A stretch of 64,000 nt of DNA from Corallococcus caeni (lineage in GTDB: Bacteria; Myxococcota; Myxococcia; Myxococcales; Myxococcaceae). Shown here piece after piece: positions 39,276 through 48,821 of this stretch. The stretch lies in contig NZ_BTTW01000011.1 of assembly GCF_036245865.1 (NCBI RefSeq), forward strand, positions 1 to 64,000, given 5' to 3'. Position 1 is the first letter of the stretch. Each line of letters starts with the position of its first letter. A model generated the notes under the pieces. The model was not told the DNA's origin, ran no database searches, and saw only the letters and a program-made list of their open reading frames with translations. The position numbers and the translations under genes were made by a program.

Positions 39276-40271
39276 ATGTCCACCCTCGTCATCGAGTCCA
39301 CCCGCTCCGGCTTCGTCGAATCCCTCCACACCGTGTCCGTCGCGGTGGTGAGCGCGGAGGGCACGCGCGTCGCGTTCGCGGGCAACCCGGAGCTCGTCAC
39401 CTTCTGGCGCTCGGCGGCGAAGCCCTTCCAGTCCCTGCCCATGGTCCAGGACGGCGCGGCGGACCGCTACGGCTTCGGCCCGCGCGAGCTGGCGCTCTCC
39501 TGCGCGTCCCACTCCAGCGAGCCCGTGCACCGCGCCCTCGCCATGCAGATGCTGAGCGCGTCCGGCTGCGAGGAGCGTCACCTCGCGTGCGGCCCGCATC
39601 CGTCGCTGTCGCCCGCGGTCGCGGAAGAAGCACTCAAGGCGGGCGTGGTGCTCACGCCCCGGTGGAACAACTGCTCCGGCAAGCACGCGGGGATGCTCGC
39701 GCTGGCCCGGCACCAGGGCTGGGACGTGCACGGCTACGCCAGCGACGGCCACCCGGTGCAGGAGCGCATCCAGGATGAAGTCGCCAAGTGGACGGGCCTG
39801 CCGCGCGACGCGCTGGTGAAGGCCGTGGATGGCTGCCTCGCCGTCTGCTTCGGCCTGCCGCTCAGCGCCATGGCCACCGCGTGGGCCCGCTTCGGCGTGT
39901 CGGAGGCGCCCGCCGCGCGCCGCCTGCGTGAAGCCATGCTCGCGCACCCGGAGCTCGTCGGCGGCAAGGGCCGCGCGTGCACGGAGTTGATGACCGCGTT
40001 CCAGGGCGAGGCCGTGGTGAAGATTGGCGCGGAGGGCGTCTACTGTGCCGCGCTGCCCCGGGCCCGCCTGGGCGTGGCCCTCAAGGTGGAGGACGGCGAC
40101 GCCCGCTGCGCCCCGCCCGCGCTCCTCGCCGTCCTGCGCCTCGTCGCGGAGCAGCAGGGCCTGTCCCTGCCCATGACGGGCCTGGAGCACCACGCGGAGC
40201 CGCGCATCCTCAACACGCGCAACGAAGTCGTGGGCTCCCTGCGCGCGGCCGGGACGCTCGCGTTCGCCTGA
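39276..40271 (+). CDS. L-asparaginase II family protein
   Basis: A 331-residue protein of the asparaginase II family (Rhizobium etli AnsA-type). Visible are STLVIESTRSGFVESLHT, RSAAKPFQSLPM, SCASHSSEP, the HLACGPHPS segment, NNCSGKHAGMLA and VDGCLAVCFGLPL. Cysteines and lysines of the R. etli-type active site are present. ATG 39258 is an alternative start; neither has a good ribosome site. Hydrolyses L-asparagine to aspartate and ammonia. Confidence 0.88.
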   Translation: MSTLVIESTRSGFVESLHTVSVAVVSAEGTRVAFAGNPELVTFWRSAAKPFQSLPMVQDGAADRYGFGPRELALSCASHSSEPVHRALAMQMLSASGCEERHLACGPHPSLSPAVAEEALKAGVVLTPRWNNCSGKHAGMLALARHQGWDVHGYASDGHPVQERIQDEVAKWTGLPRDALVKAVDGCLAVCFGLPLSAMATAWARFGVSEAPAARRLREAMLAHPELVGGKGRACTELMTAFQGEAVVKIGAEGVYCAALPRARLGVALKVEDGDARCAPPALLAVLRLVAEQQGLSLPMTGLEHHAEPRILNTRNEVVGSLRAAGTLAFA

Positions 40272-40329
40272 AGCCAGGCTGTAGCGCGGAAGGTCACACG
40301 CGCCACGCCTCTCGTAACCGGCTCCGCTA

Positions 40330-40500
40330 CAACCGCGCCGGTGCCCCGAGGGGAACGCGGCCCGCGGCGGCAGGCACGCGGACTGCACCAGGGAAGGTCC
40401 GCACACGGCGGGACTCGCGGGGTCCTGACGCCAAGGGGGAAAGCCTCGCGAGTCCAGATGGGGTCGGGTTGGCGAGCGCACGCGTTCGCGGCCCGACCCC
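40330..40500 (+). ncRNA. Candidate structured RNA between asparaginase and prmA
   Basis: An intergenic stretch with three strong stems on the plus strand: GCGGAC/GTCCGC (40378-40383, 40397-40402); a 12-pair stem GGACTCGCGGGG/CCTCGCGAGTCC with one G-U pair and a 21-base loop (40411-40422, 40444-40455); and GGGGTCGGG/CCCGACCCC (40460-40468, 40492-40500), followed by CTCTTGTTCC, like a terminator. I could not match it to a riboswitch or to 6S, tmRNA or SRP RNA. Both flanking coding genes point towards it, so it would be a stand-alone RNA or a long 3' UTR. Confidence 0.35.
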
Positions 40501-40509
40501 CTCTTGTTC

Positions 40510-41376
40510 CTAGCGCTTCAAGTCGATGCGCACCCACTCGCCCTGCTGCGCGCCCTCCAGCACGGTGCACCCGAGCTTGCGGTACGCGGCCTCCACGTCC
40601 ACGCGCTGGTGCGCGAGCACTCCGGCCAGCACCAGCCGGTCCTTCGCCTTGGGCACGATGAGGGGCGCCAGCTCGATGAGCGTGTTGGCCAGGATGTTCG
40701 CGAGCACCAGGTCGAAGGTGCCGGCAACTTCCGTCAGCTCGCGCCCGGAGATGTCCAGGTCGGGCGTCCCGTTGTCGGCGCAGTTCTCCTGGGCCAGCTC
40801 CACGGAGGTGGGGTCGTTGTCGGTGCCCACGACGTGGCCCGCGCCCAGCTTCTTCGCCGCGATGGCGAGCACGCCCGTGCCGGTGCCCACGTCCAGGACG
40901 CTCGCGCCCGGGTGCGTGGCCATGAAGTCATCCACCGCCGCCAGGCACAGCGACGTGGTGGGGTGGTCCCCCGTGCCGAAGGCCATCTTCGGCTCGATGA
41001 CGACCTTCAGCTTGCCTTCGGGCGCGTTCGCCGCGTCCCAGGGCGGGCCCACCCACAGGCGGCCCACCTGCACGGACTTGATGAGCGACTTCCACTCGTT
41101 GCTCCAGTCCTGCTGGGGCTGCTCGTCCAGGGACAGGCGCGCGGTGGGGTGGCTCTCCGCCACGGCGTCGCGGGCTTCCTCGGCGCTCTCCCGGTCCTCG
41201 AAGTAGGCGACGACGATGGACTCACCCTTCGCGGGGGCGCGCACGCCCGGCATGGTGGGCGTCTCCGCGTCGCGGACCTCCAGGCCCAGGGCGCCGGCCT
41301 CATGGAGGAGGTCCTGGAGGATCTCCGAGGCTTCCTCCGCGATATCCACGGTGAGTGACAGATAGGTCTGGGACAT
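40510..41376 (-). CDS. prmA: Ribosomal protein L11 methyltransferase
   Basis: A 288-residue methyltransferase with the PrmA N-terminal ferredoxin-like domain (MSQTYLSLTVDIAEEASEIL), a linker ending IEPKMAFGTGDHPTTSL, motif I VLDVGTGTGVLAIAA, DNDPTSVELAQENC and the NILAN active-site motif. Trimethylates ribosomal protein L11. Confidence 0.95.
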   Translation of the reverse strand: MSQTYLSLTVDIAEEASEILQDLLHEAGALGLEVRDAETPTMPGVRAPAKGESIVVAYFEDRESAEEARDAVAESHPTARLSLDEQPQQDWSNEWKSLIKSVQVGRLWVGPPWDAANAPEGKLKVVIEPKMAFGTGDHPTTSLCLAAVDDFMATHPGASVLDVGTGTGVLAIAAKKLGAGHVVGTDNDPTSVELAQENCADNGTPDLDISGRELTEVAGTFDLVLANILANTLIELAPLIVPKAKDRLVLAGVLAHQRVDVEAAYRKLGCTVLEGAQQGEWVRIDLKR

Positions 41377-41403
41377 GGCGCCCCTTCTACCGCACCCGGT
41401 GCG

Positions 41404-41437
41404 GCGTGGAAGCGTCGTCGTCGTGACGCTTCCACGC
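41404..41437 (-). terminator. Perfect 13-bp hairpin after the M16 peptidase gene
   Basis: Arms GCGTGGAAGCGTC (41404-41416) and GACGCTTCCACGC (41425-41437) around an eight-base loop, in the 78 bases between the end of the M16 gene and the start of prmA. No T-run follows on the minus strand, so it may end transcription with help or stabilise the upstream message. Confidence 0.5.
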
Positions 41438-41454
41438 TCGCGAAAGGGGGCGCC

Positions 41455-44055
41455 CTACGGCCCGACGACGGCCATGGCCATGCGGTCGAAGTCGATGACC
41501 CGGCGGGCCACCTCCTGCACGTCCGCCGCCGTGACCTTCGCCACGCGCTCGGAGTAGTGCAGGAAGTTGTCCAGCCCGATGCCGTAGCAGGTGTCCAGCG
41601 CCAGCAGCGTCGCGCGGGCGCTGTTGCGCTGCAGGTCGATTTCGTACGTCCCGATGATGTGCTGCTTGGCGCGCTCCAGCTCCTCGGCGGGGATGGGCTC
41701 GTCGCGGATGCGCTCCAGCTCGCGGCGCATGCCCTCCACCGCCGCGTCCACCTTCTCCGGGCTGGTGCCTATGTAGACGGCGAAGTAGCCGGGGTCCAAC
41801 CCGTCCATGGAGAAGCTGCTCACGCTGTAGGCCATGGAGCGCTTGTCGCGCAGCTCGATGAAGAGCCGCCCGCCCTGGCCCGACAGCACCGTGGACAGCA
41901 CGTCCAGCACCACGCGCCACGGGTCGGTCATCCGCGCCGCCTGGAAGCCCATCACCAGGTGCGTCTGCGCGCGCGCCAGCACCTTCTTCTCCGTGCGCGG
42001 CGAGGACGGCGGCGCCTCTGGCTTCACCTGCTTCGGGGCCACCGCGCCGCCGCGCGACCTACCGAAGTACTCGTTCGCCAGCGCCCGCACCTGCGCCACG
42101 TCCACGTCGCCCACCACGCTGAGCGTCATCTGCGACGGGTCCATGTGCGCGCGGTGGTACGCGCGCAGTTGCTCGGGCCCCAGCGCCTCCACGGACGCCT
42201 TCTCGCCCGCGAGCGACAGCCGGTACGGGTGCTCCTTGTAGAGCGTGCGTGAGAACAGCTCGAACGCCAGGCTCGACGGCTTGTCCTCGCGGGTGAGGAT
42301 GTCCTGGAGCAGCAGCGAGCGCTCGCGCGCGACCTCCTCCTCGCGGAAGGCCGGGTTGAGCAGCACGTCCGCGAACAGCCGGAAGCCGGGCTCGAAGTAG
42401 CGCGACAGGAAGTCCGCCTTCAGGCTCACGGAGTTGCGGCCGCCCTGGCCGCTGACGTTGCCCGCGTACAGGTCCCCCAGGTGGGAGATGTCATCCGCGC
42501 TGAGCGTCGTGGTGCCCTTGGTGAGGGCGCGGCTGAGCAGCGTGGTGATGCCGTTGTCCTCGGGCGTCTCGTAGCGCGCGCCGCCGATGAAGGCCGCGCG
42601 CATGGAGAACAGCGGGATGTGCGGCTCCACCCGGATGATGAGGGTCGCGCCGGAGGGCAGCTTCTCCTGCACCACCTCCGACCGCGCGGACGCGGCCTGG
42701 CTCCGGGACGGACGCACCGGGGCGTCCGGGGGCGTCCGGGTGGCGCGCGCCGGGGGCGTGAGGCCGGGGCTCTTCGCCGCTTCATCCAGCGCGGCGTGCA
42801 CCTGCGCCTCCGTCAGCTCCGCCGAGGGCGGCACCAGCGCGGTGACGACGGCGTGCTCCAGCCGCAGGTACTTCTGGGCCACGCGGCGCAGGTCCTCCGG
42901 CTTGAGGTTGCGGATGTCCTCCAGGTAGCGGGCCTCGGACTCCAGGCCGCCCGGGGACGTCTGGTACGAGCCCAGGTTGCGCGCGGTGCCCTGCACCGTC
43001 TCCTTGCGGTAGACGGACTCCGCCTCCACCCCGGCCTGCACCGTGCGCAGCTCGTCCTCCGGCACCAGCGTGGTGCGCAGCGCCTCCAGCACGCGCGCCG
43101 TCTGCGTGAGCGCCTTCTGCGACTGCGCGGGCGGCAGCGTCAGCGACACGGAGAAGATGCCCGGGTCCTTGGGCGTGTACGCGGACGCGTGCACGTCGTT
43201 CACCAGGTGCTGGCGGCGCTTCACCTCGCGCACCAGCCATGACGAATTGCCCTGGCCTGCGATCATGGCCAGCACGTCCAGCGCGGGCACGTCCGGGTGC
43301 TCCAGCTCCGGGATGGCGAAGGACAGGTGCAGGTAGGCCTCCTTCACGTCCTCCGTCTGGATGAGCACGCGGCGGCCCGTGGGCGCCGCGTCGCGGGGGC
43401 GCTGCACCGGGCCCGCGTAGGGCCGGCCCCAGTCACCGCCGAAGATCTCCTCCACCCACTGGCGCAGCTCCGCCTCGTTCAGGTCGCCCGCGACGGACAG
43501 CACCAGGTTCTTCGGCGTGTAGTGCCGGTGGTAGAACTCCAGCACCTTCTCGCGGGTGAAGCTGCGCACGCTCTCCTCGGTGCCGATGACGGGCAGCCGG
43601 TAGGGGTGCGTCTGGAACGCGGCGGTGAACAGCCCGCGGGACGCGCGGCGCGACGGCGAGTCGTAGCTGCGCTTGATCTCCTCGCACACCACCTCGATTT
43701 CGCGCGCCAGCTCGTCCTTGTCGAACGCGGAGCGGCGCACCGCGTCCCCCAGGATGTCCAGGCCCGTGCGGGCGAACTGGCTGGCGATGACGATGTGGTA
43801 GACGGTCTGGTCGAAGGACGTCCAGGCGTTGATCTCTCCGCCATGCGCCTCGATGTCCCGGGCAATCTCACCCGGCCCCCGGCGCTCCGTCCCCTTGAAG
43901 AGCATGTGCTCGTGCAGGTGGGCGAGGCCCGCCTGGTCCGGCCTTTCGTCCGCGCTGCCGGCCTTGACCCAGACCTGGAAGGCCGCGACCTTGGCGGCGT
44001 GCTGCTCTTCGAAGACGACGGTGAGCCCGTTGGGCAGGGTGTAGCGGATGGCCAT
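41455..44055 (-). CDS. M16 (insulinase-like) double-domain zinc peptidase
   Basis: An 866-residue protein containing two M16 halves. The first half carries the inverted zinc motif HLHEH (His 46, Glu 49, His 50) and the downstream acidic EVVCEEIKRSYD; the second half (from HIPLFSMRAAFIGGARYETP) lacks HxxEH and is the usual inactive partner. No clear signal peptide at the annotated ATG, although such peptidases are often periplasmic. It lies 79 bases before prmA on the same strand. Confidence 0.9.
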   Translation of the reverse strand: MAIRYTLPNGLTVVFEEQHAAKVAAFQVWVKAGSADERPDQAGLAHLHEHMLFKGTERRGPGEIARDIEAHGGEINAWTSFDQTVYHIVIASQFARTGLDILGDAVRRSAFDKDELAREIEVVCEEIKRSYDSPSRRASRGLFTAAFQTHPYRLPVIGTEESVRSFTREKVLEFYHRHYTPKNLVLSVAGDLNEAELRQWVEEIFGGDWGRPYAGPVQRPRDAAPTGRRVLIQTEDVKEAYLHLSFAIPELEHPDVPALDVLAMIAGQGNSSWLVREVKRRQHLVNDVHASAYTPKDPGIFSVSLTLPPAQSQKALTQTARVLEALRTTLVPEDELRTVQAGVEAESVYRKETVQGTARNLGSYQTSPGGLESEARYLEDIRNLKPEDLRRVAQKYLRLEHAVVTALVPPSAELTEAQVHAALDEAAKSPGLTPPARATRTPPDAPVRPSRSQAASARSEVVQEKLPSGATLIIRVEPHIPLFSMRAAFIGGARYETPEDNGITTLLSRALTKGTTTLSADDISHLGDLYAGNVSGQGGRNSVSLKADFLSRYFEPGFRLFADVLLNPAFREEEVARERSLLLQDILTREDKPSSLAFELFSRTLYKEHPYRLSLAGEKASVEALGPEQLRAYHRAHMDPSQMTLSVVGDVDVAQVRALANEYFGRSRGGAVAPKQVKPEAPPSSPRTEKKVLARAQTHLVMGFQAARMTDPWRVVLDVLSTVLSGQGGRLFIELRDKRSMAYSVSSFSMDGLDPGYFAVYIGTSPEKVDAAVEGMRRELERIRDEPIPAEELERAKQHIIGTYEIDLQRNSARATLLALDTCYGIGLDNFLHYSERVAKVTAADVQEVARRVIDFDRMAMAVVGP

Positions 44056-44250
44056 AGAAGTGGTCCGAAGCTGTCAGCCCTCCCGAGGGGAGGCAAGGCA
44101 AGGTGTGATGTTTGCTCCATTGGCTAACGTCCCACCCCTCCCACGTCGAGCGGACCGTGCCGTCCGCCTCCCACCAGGCAGGCGAAGCGGCGCGGTCCCC
44201 GTCGCGTAACTGGTGGAAAGCCCCCGTGGCCGGTAACCTGGGACGCGCAC

Positions 44251-46740
44251 ATGCCGTCTCCCCCGGACGAGGCGGATCCGCTCGCGGACCTGAAGGAACT
44301 GCTGGATGACGGCGACGCCCCCATGGCGACGCCCGCTCCGGCGCCCACCAGGCCGCTCACGGTTCCCAAGCCTCCCCCCTCCGCGCCTCCCCCCCTGCCG
44401 CCCCGCCGGCCCGCCGCAGGCTTGCCCGCTGACCCGATCTCCAGGCCCGCCGCCGCTGCGGCCGCCCGGGTGCCGGCGACCCCCGCGCCCATCGCTGGTG
44501 GCGGGTTGCCCACGACCACGCCGCCGTCCCCGGCGGCCGCGGCGCGCAGCCCCGGCAAGGGGGACCCCTTCGCGGAGCCCGCCGAGCCCCGGCTGCCCAT
44601 GGGCGGTTCGGCCGAGGACAAGCTGGAGTTCTTCCGGGGCATCCTGAAGCAGAAGACGGAGACCCTGGCCCGGGCGCGCGCGCTGTACGCCGAGCGCGAG
44701 GGCGAGGTGACACAGCTCAAGGCCGCGCTGGAGAAGGCGCGCAAGGAAGGCGGCGGCGCGGGCGCTCCGGCGCGCTCTCCACAGGACGAGCAGCGGCTGC
44801 AGCTGGCCCAGGCGAAGCTCGCCTCGCTGGAGGCGGAGCTCGCCGCGTCGGAGGCGGACCGCAAGGACCTCACGCGCGCGCTGGCGGAGGTGGAGTCGGA
44901 GCTCCCCCGGCTGACGGAGGAGCTCCAGGCGGAGCGCGAGTCGCGCGGGGCGATGGCGGAGGAGCTGGTCGGCGCGAAGGAGGCGCTGGGGCTCGCGCAG
45001 GACCGCGTGGCGGAGCTGGCCTCCGGCAAGTCCGAGGCGCAGGGCGCGCTGGAGGCGGTCCAGGAGCAGTACCAGTCGGTGCTCGCGGACGTGGAGCGGC
45101 TGACCGCCGAGCGCGACGCGCAGGCCCTGGCCATCAGCCAGCTGGAGACGGCGCTCGCGGAGGCGAAGGGCGCGATGGGCGCCCTGGAGAGCGAGAGCGA
45201 CTGGTCGCGCAGCTCGCTGGAGGAGGCGCACGCCCACGCGAAGGGGCTGGAGGGCGAGCGGGACGCCGCGCGCCGGCAGCTCGCGGTGGTGGAGGACGGG
45301 CTCAAGACGCTCCAGACGCACGTGACGGAGCTGGAGCGCACGCTCGCGCTGAAGGACGCGGACGCGGTGGGCCTGCGCGCCGCGCTCACCGCGCGCACGG
45401 CGGAGGCCGCGGAGCTGCCCTCGCTCAGGAGCGCCCTGGAGGGCCGCGCCGCGGAGGCCGCCCGGCTCCAGGCGCGCGTGCGCGAGCTGGAGGCAGAGGT
45501 GGCCCAGGCGCGCGAAGCCGCGCGCGCCGAGGTCGAGGCGGCGGAAGTCCGCGCGCGCATGGCCGAGTCGGAGCTGGCCTCGCTGCGCGAGGTGCTGGAG
45601 GCCGCGGAGGTCGAGCAGGTCTCGCTGCGCGACCGGATGGAGTCGGACGCGGCGGCGCTCGGCGAGGCGGTGCACGAGGCCGAGGGCCGGGTGCACGCGG
45701 CCGAGGCGAAGGTGGCGGCGCTGGAGGCCCAGCTGGCGGAGCTCACCGCCCAGGCCACGGCCGCGCGGGAAGAGCACCAGCAGCAGCTCGCCGCCGTGGA
45801 GCGCAAGCTCGCCACCACGCAGGCGGAGCGCGTGGGTTACTCCGCGCGCGTGTCCATGCTGGAGACGGCCTCGGGCCAGCGCGAGGCGGAGCTGCAGCGC
45901 CAGCAGGCCCTGGTCGCCAAGGCCCAGGAGGAGCTGACGCTGGAGCGCGCCCGCCGCGAGGCGGTGGAAGCCGAGGCCGCGGACGCCCGGCTGGCCATCG
46001 CCGAGGCCGAGGGCCGCGCCGAGGCGCTGAGCTCCGGACATGAAGGCCAGCGCGAGGAGCTGGCCGCGCTCAACGAGCAGCTGGAGGCCGCCCGCGCGGA
46101 AGCGGACAAGGTGGACCGGCTCCAGCAGCGCGTGAAGATGGTGGAGGGCGCGCTGGAGGCCTCCGAGTCCAAGCGGCGCATCGCCGAGGCCCAGGCGGCC
46201 CGCGTGAAGGACCTGGACGCCGCGAAGGCCGCGCTCGAAGCGAAGCTCGCGCAGGCCAACGCCACGCTCCAGTCGGAGCAGAACGCGAAGGCGTTGCTGG
46301 AGGCGAAGCTCGCGCAGTCCGACGTCACGCTCCTGGAGGAGCAGGGCGTGAAGGCGGCGCTGGAGGCGCAGCTCGAGGAGCTTCGCGCCGCGCTCGAAGC
46401 GGAGCAGGCGGAGCGGGCCGCGCTGGAGGCGAAGGCCGGCGGATCCGCCGCGCAGGCCGGGGACGCGGCGAAGGCCGCGCTGGAGGCGATGCTCGCCCAG
46501 GCCCAGGCCTCGCTCAAGGCCGAGCAGGCCGCCCGTCAGGCGCTCGAAGCGAAGCTCGCGGCGGCCCCTGCTACGGGCGCGGGTGCGCCCGCGGACGTGG
46601 TCGCCGAGCGCGACCAGCTCAAGGCGGACGTGGCCTCCATGAAGCGCAAGCTGATGGCGGCCGAGGCAGCGCTCGAATCGGCCGCCAGCGCCAAGGCGAA
46701 GGTGGCGCGGCTGGAAGCGCAATTGAAGGCCCTGAAGTAG
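44251..46740 (+). CDS. Long coiled-coil protein
   Basis: An 829-residue protein: a disordered Pro/Ala-rich N-terminus (1-110, PLPTRPLTVPKPP-like), then a near-continuous heptad-repeat coiled coil of about 700 residues made of Glu, Ala, Leu, Arg and Lys. No GTPase, ATPase or enzyme domain. Length and form resemble cytoskeletal or motility scaffolds, but it lacks the pseudo-receiver of AglZ or FrzS, so I do not name it. First gene of a four-gene plus-strand operon (13 bases before hemW). Confidence 0.7.
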   Translation: MPSPPDEADPLADLKELLDDGDAPMATPAPAPTRPLTVPKPPPSAPPPLPPRRPAAGLPADPISRPAAAAAARVPATPAPIAGGGLPTTTPPSPAAAARSPGKGDPFAEPAEPRLPMGGSAEDKLEFFRGILKQKTETLARARALYAEREGEVTQLKAALEKARKEGGGAGAPARSPQDEQRLQLAQAKLASLEAELAASEADRKDLTRALAEVESELPRLTEELQAERESRGAMAEELVGAKEALGLAQDRVAELASGKSEAQGALEAVQEQYQSVLADVERLTAERDAQALAISQLETALAEAKGAMGALESESDWSRSSLEEAHAHAKGLEGERDAARRQLAVVEDGLKTLQTHVTELERTLALKDADAVGLRAALTARTAEAAELPSLRSALEGRAAEAARLQARVRELEAEVAQAREAARAEVEAAEVRARMAESELASLREVLEAAEVEQVSLRDRMESDAAALGEAVHEAEGRVHAAEAKVAALEAQLAELTAQATAAREEHQQQLAAVERKLATTQAERVGYSARVSMLETASGQREAELQRQQALVAKAQEELTLERARREAVEAEAADARLAIAEAEGRAEALSSGHEGQREELAALNEQLEAARAEADKVDRLQQRVKMVEGALEASESKRRIAEAQAARVKDLDAAKAALEAKLAQANATLQSEQNAKALLEAKLAQSDVTLLEEQGVKAALEAQLEELRAALEAEQAERAALEAKAGGSAAQAGDAAKAALEAMLAQAQASLKAEQAARQALEAKLAAAPATGAGAPADVVAERDQLKADVASMKRKLMAAEAALESAASAKAKVARLEAQLKALK

Positions 46741-46753
46741 AGGTTGGACCTCC

Positions 46754-47959
46754 ATGTCCTTCGCCGCGCCCACGGACCCGTTGACGGGGATGCAGGCGGC
46801 CCGCTTCGGGCTCTACCTGCACTTCCCCTATTGCCTGGCCAAGTGCCCCTACTGCGACTTCGCGGTGGCGGTGGCGCGCCAGGTGCCGGAGGAGCGCTAC
46901 GCCAACGCGGTGCTGGCGGAGCTGGACGCGCGGCTCGCCGCGGACCCGTCGCTGCGCACGAAGCCGCTGGAGTCCCTCTTCCTGGGCGGCGGCACGCCGT
47001 CCCTGTGGCACCCCCGCTACGTGGCGCGCGTGCTGGAGGGCATCGCCGCGCGCCTGTCGCTCGCCCCCGGCCTGGAGGTGTCCCTGGAGGGCAACCCGGA
47101 GCGCGCGGACGCGGAGCGCTTCGCCGGCTACCGCGCCGCGGGCATCAACCGCCTGTCGTTGGGAGTGCAGTCCTTCCAGCCGGAGACGCTGAAGGCGCTG
47201 GGCCGCGCGCACGACGCGGCCATGGTGGAGGGCGCGGTGGCGGCGGCGCGCGAGGCGGGCTTCCCCGTGGTGGCGCTGGACTTCATCTACGGCGTGCACG
47301 GCCAGACGCTCGCGCAGGTGGAGGCGGACGCGCGCCGCGCGGTGGCGCTGGAGCCGGAGCACCTGTCCACCTACGCGCTGACGGTGGAGCGCGAGGTGCT
47401 GGCGGAGTCCACGCCGCTGTCCAAGCAGCTGGAGCGCGGAGAGCTCTCCCTGCCGGAGGACGACGACGTGGTGGCCATGGCCCGCGTGGTGCGCGACGTG
47501 TACGGCGCCCACGGCCTCACCCGCTACGAGGTGTCCAACCACGCGCGCGAAGGCCTCAGCTCCCGGCACAACGCGCTGTACTGGACCGGCGGCGAGTACC
47601 TGGCGCTGGGCGTGGGCGCCACCGGCATGCTGCTGTCCCCGGAAGCCCACCGCTACGTGAACCTCCGCAGCCCGGAGGCCTACCTGCGCACGGTGGAGGA
47701 GGGGAGGCTCCCGGAGGCCAGCCGCGAGGCCCTGGGCCCCGAGGAGCTCTTCGCCGAGCGGCTGAGCATGGGCCTGCGCCTGGTGTCGGGGGTGGACTGG
47801 GAGGCCGTCTGTGAGCGATACGGCCAGCCCGTGGAGCCCCGGCGCGCGGAAGTGGAGCGGCTGGTGGCCCATGGCTTCGCCACACGCCACGGCCGCAGGC
47901 TGGCCCTGACGGAGCGGGGGGCGGACGTGCACAGCGCCATCTGCGCGCGGCTGCTGTAG
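46754..47959 (+). CDS. hemW: HemW-type radical SAM protein
   Basis: A 401-residue HemW (coproporphyrinogen III oxidase-like) protein. FPYCLAKCPYCDF holds the CxxxCxxC cluster ligands (Cys 27, 31, 34); FLGGGTPSLW, EGNPE and LSLGVQSFQ follow, and the C-terminal HTH-like tail is present. HemW inserts haem into respiratory enzymes rather than making it. It sits in an operon with structural/adaptor genes, so co-expression may be incidental. Confidence 0.93.
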   Translation: MSFAAPTDPLTGMQAARFGLYLHFPYCLAKCPYCDFAVAVARQVPEERYANAVLAELDARLAADPSLRTKPLESLFLGGGTPSLWHPRYVARVLEGIAARLSLAPGLEVSLEGNPERADAERFAGYRAAGINRLSLGVQSFQPETLKALGRAHDAAMVEGAVAAAREAGFPVVALDFIYGVHGQTLAQVEADARRAVALEPEHLSTYALTVEREVLAESTPLSKQLERGELSLPEDDDVVAMARVVRDVYGAHGLTRYEVSNHAREGLSSRHNALYWTGGEYLALGVGATGMLLSPEAHRYVNLRSPEAYLRTVEEGRLPEASREALGPEELFAERLSMGLRLVSGVDWEAVCERYGQPVEPRRAEVERLVAHGFATRHGRRLALTERGADVHSAICARLL

Positions 47960-47985
47960 CCGTTTCCAGGAAGGACGAGTCGACC

Positions 47986-48807
47986 GTGCTGACCAAGTGG
48001 TTCTTGTGGATGGGCCTCACGATGCTGACGGGCAGCCCGCTGCTGTCGTTGGTGTTGCTGGCCGTGCTGATGTTCGCGGCGGACCGCTTCACCCTCCAGT
48101 TGTTCCCCAGCCCCGTGCGCGCCTTCAAGCGCTGGCAGCGCGCGGGCGAGCTCGCGGGCACCATCCTCACCAACACCCACGACCGCCGCGCCCGCGCGGA
48201 GCTGGCGGACATCCGCGTGGGACAGAAGCGCTACCAGGAGGCGGTGGACCTCCTGCGCCCCAACCTGGACGCGGGCGACGACGACGTGGACACCCTCTAC
48301 CTGCTGGGCGTGGCCTACCTGGGCGCGGGCGACGCCCCCCGGGGGGAGCTGCTGCTCACCGAGGCCGAGCGCCTGGACGCCGACTACCGGCAGGGCTCCA
48401 TCGACCTGGAGCGCGGCCGCTTCCGCCTCCAGCGCGGCGAGCTGAAGGGCGCGCAGGAGGCCCTGGGGCGCTTCCTCCAGGTACGCCAGGGCTCCGTGGA
48501 GGGCCGCGTGCTCCTGTCCCGCGTGCTGGACAAGCAGGGGCTGGACGTGGAGGCGAAGGAGGCCCGCGACGCCGCCTGGCGCGAGTACGCCATCGCCCCC
48601 CGCTTCCAGAAGCGCCGCGACCGCTGGTGGGCTTACCGGGCGCGCCCGTCCCGCCCGCTCACGTACGCCGCCGTGGCCCTGGTGATGATGGGCGTGGGGG
48701 CGTACCTGACCCGCTACCTGCCCACGCACGACACCTCCGGCCCCTACGGCGCCTACTCCGATGAGCCCTACGCCGCGGACGACATGGGCGGCGACGACGC
48801 GGAGTAG
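47986..48807 (+). CDS. Membrane-anchored TPR protein
   Basis: A 273-residue protein. An N-terminal hydrophobic stretch (about 5-34) anchors it; residues 65-200 are TPR helices (ADIRVGQKRYQEAVDLL, LYLLGVAYLGAGDAPRG, LQRGELKGAQEALGRFLQ); a second hydrophobic stretch lies near residue 240; the tail is acidic and Gly/Tyr-rich. GTG start 47986 with AGGAAGGACGAG upstream. Lies 14 bases before the DUF4388 gene. Role unknown. Confidence 0.75.
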   Translation: MLTKWFLWMGLTMLTGSPLLSLVLLAVLMFAADRFTLQLFPSPVRAFKRWQRAGELAGTILTNTHDRRARAELADIRVGQKRYQEAVDLLRPNLDAGDDDVDTLYLLGVAYLGAGDAPRGELLLTEAERLDADYRQGSIDLERGRFRLQRGELKGAQEALGRFLQVRQGSVEGRVLLSRVLDKQGLDVEAKEARDAAWREYAIAPRFQKRRDRWWAYRARPSRPLTYAAVALVMMGVGAYLTRYLPTHDTSGPYGAYSDEPYAADDMGGDDAE

Positions 48808-48821
48808 TAGGCTTTCCGCGC

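Noticed and set aside
40330-40500. Identity as a cobalamin, GEMM, TPP, FMN or SAM riboswitch
   Set aside because: The diagnostic conserved words of those families are absent; only short partial matches were seen, and no gene lies downstream on the same strand.
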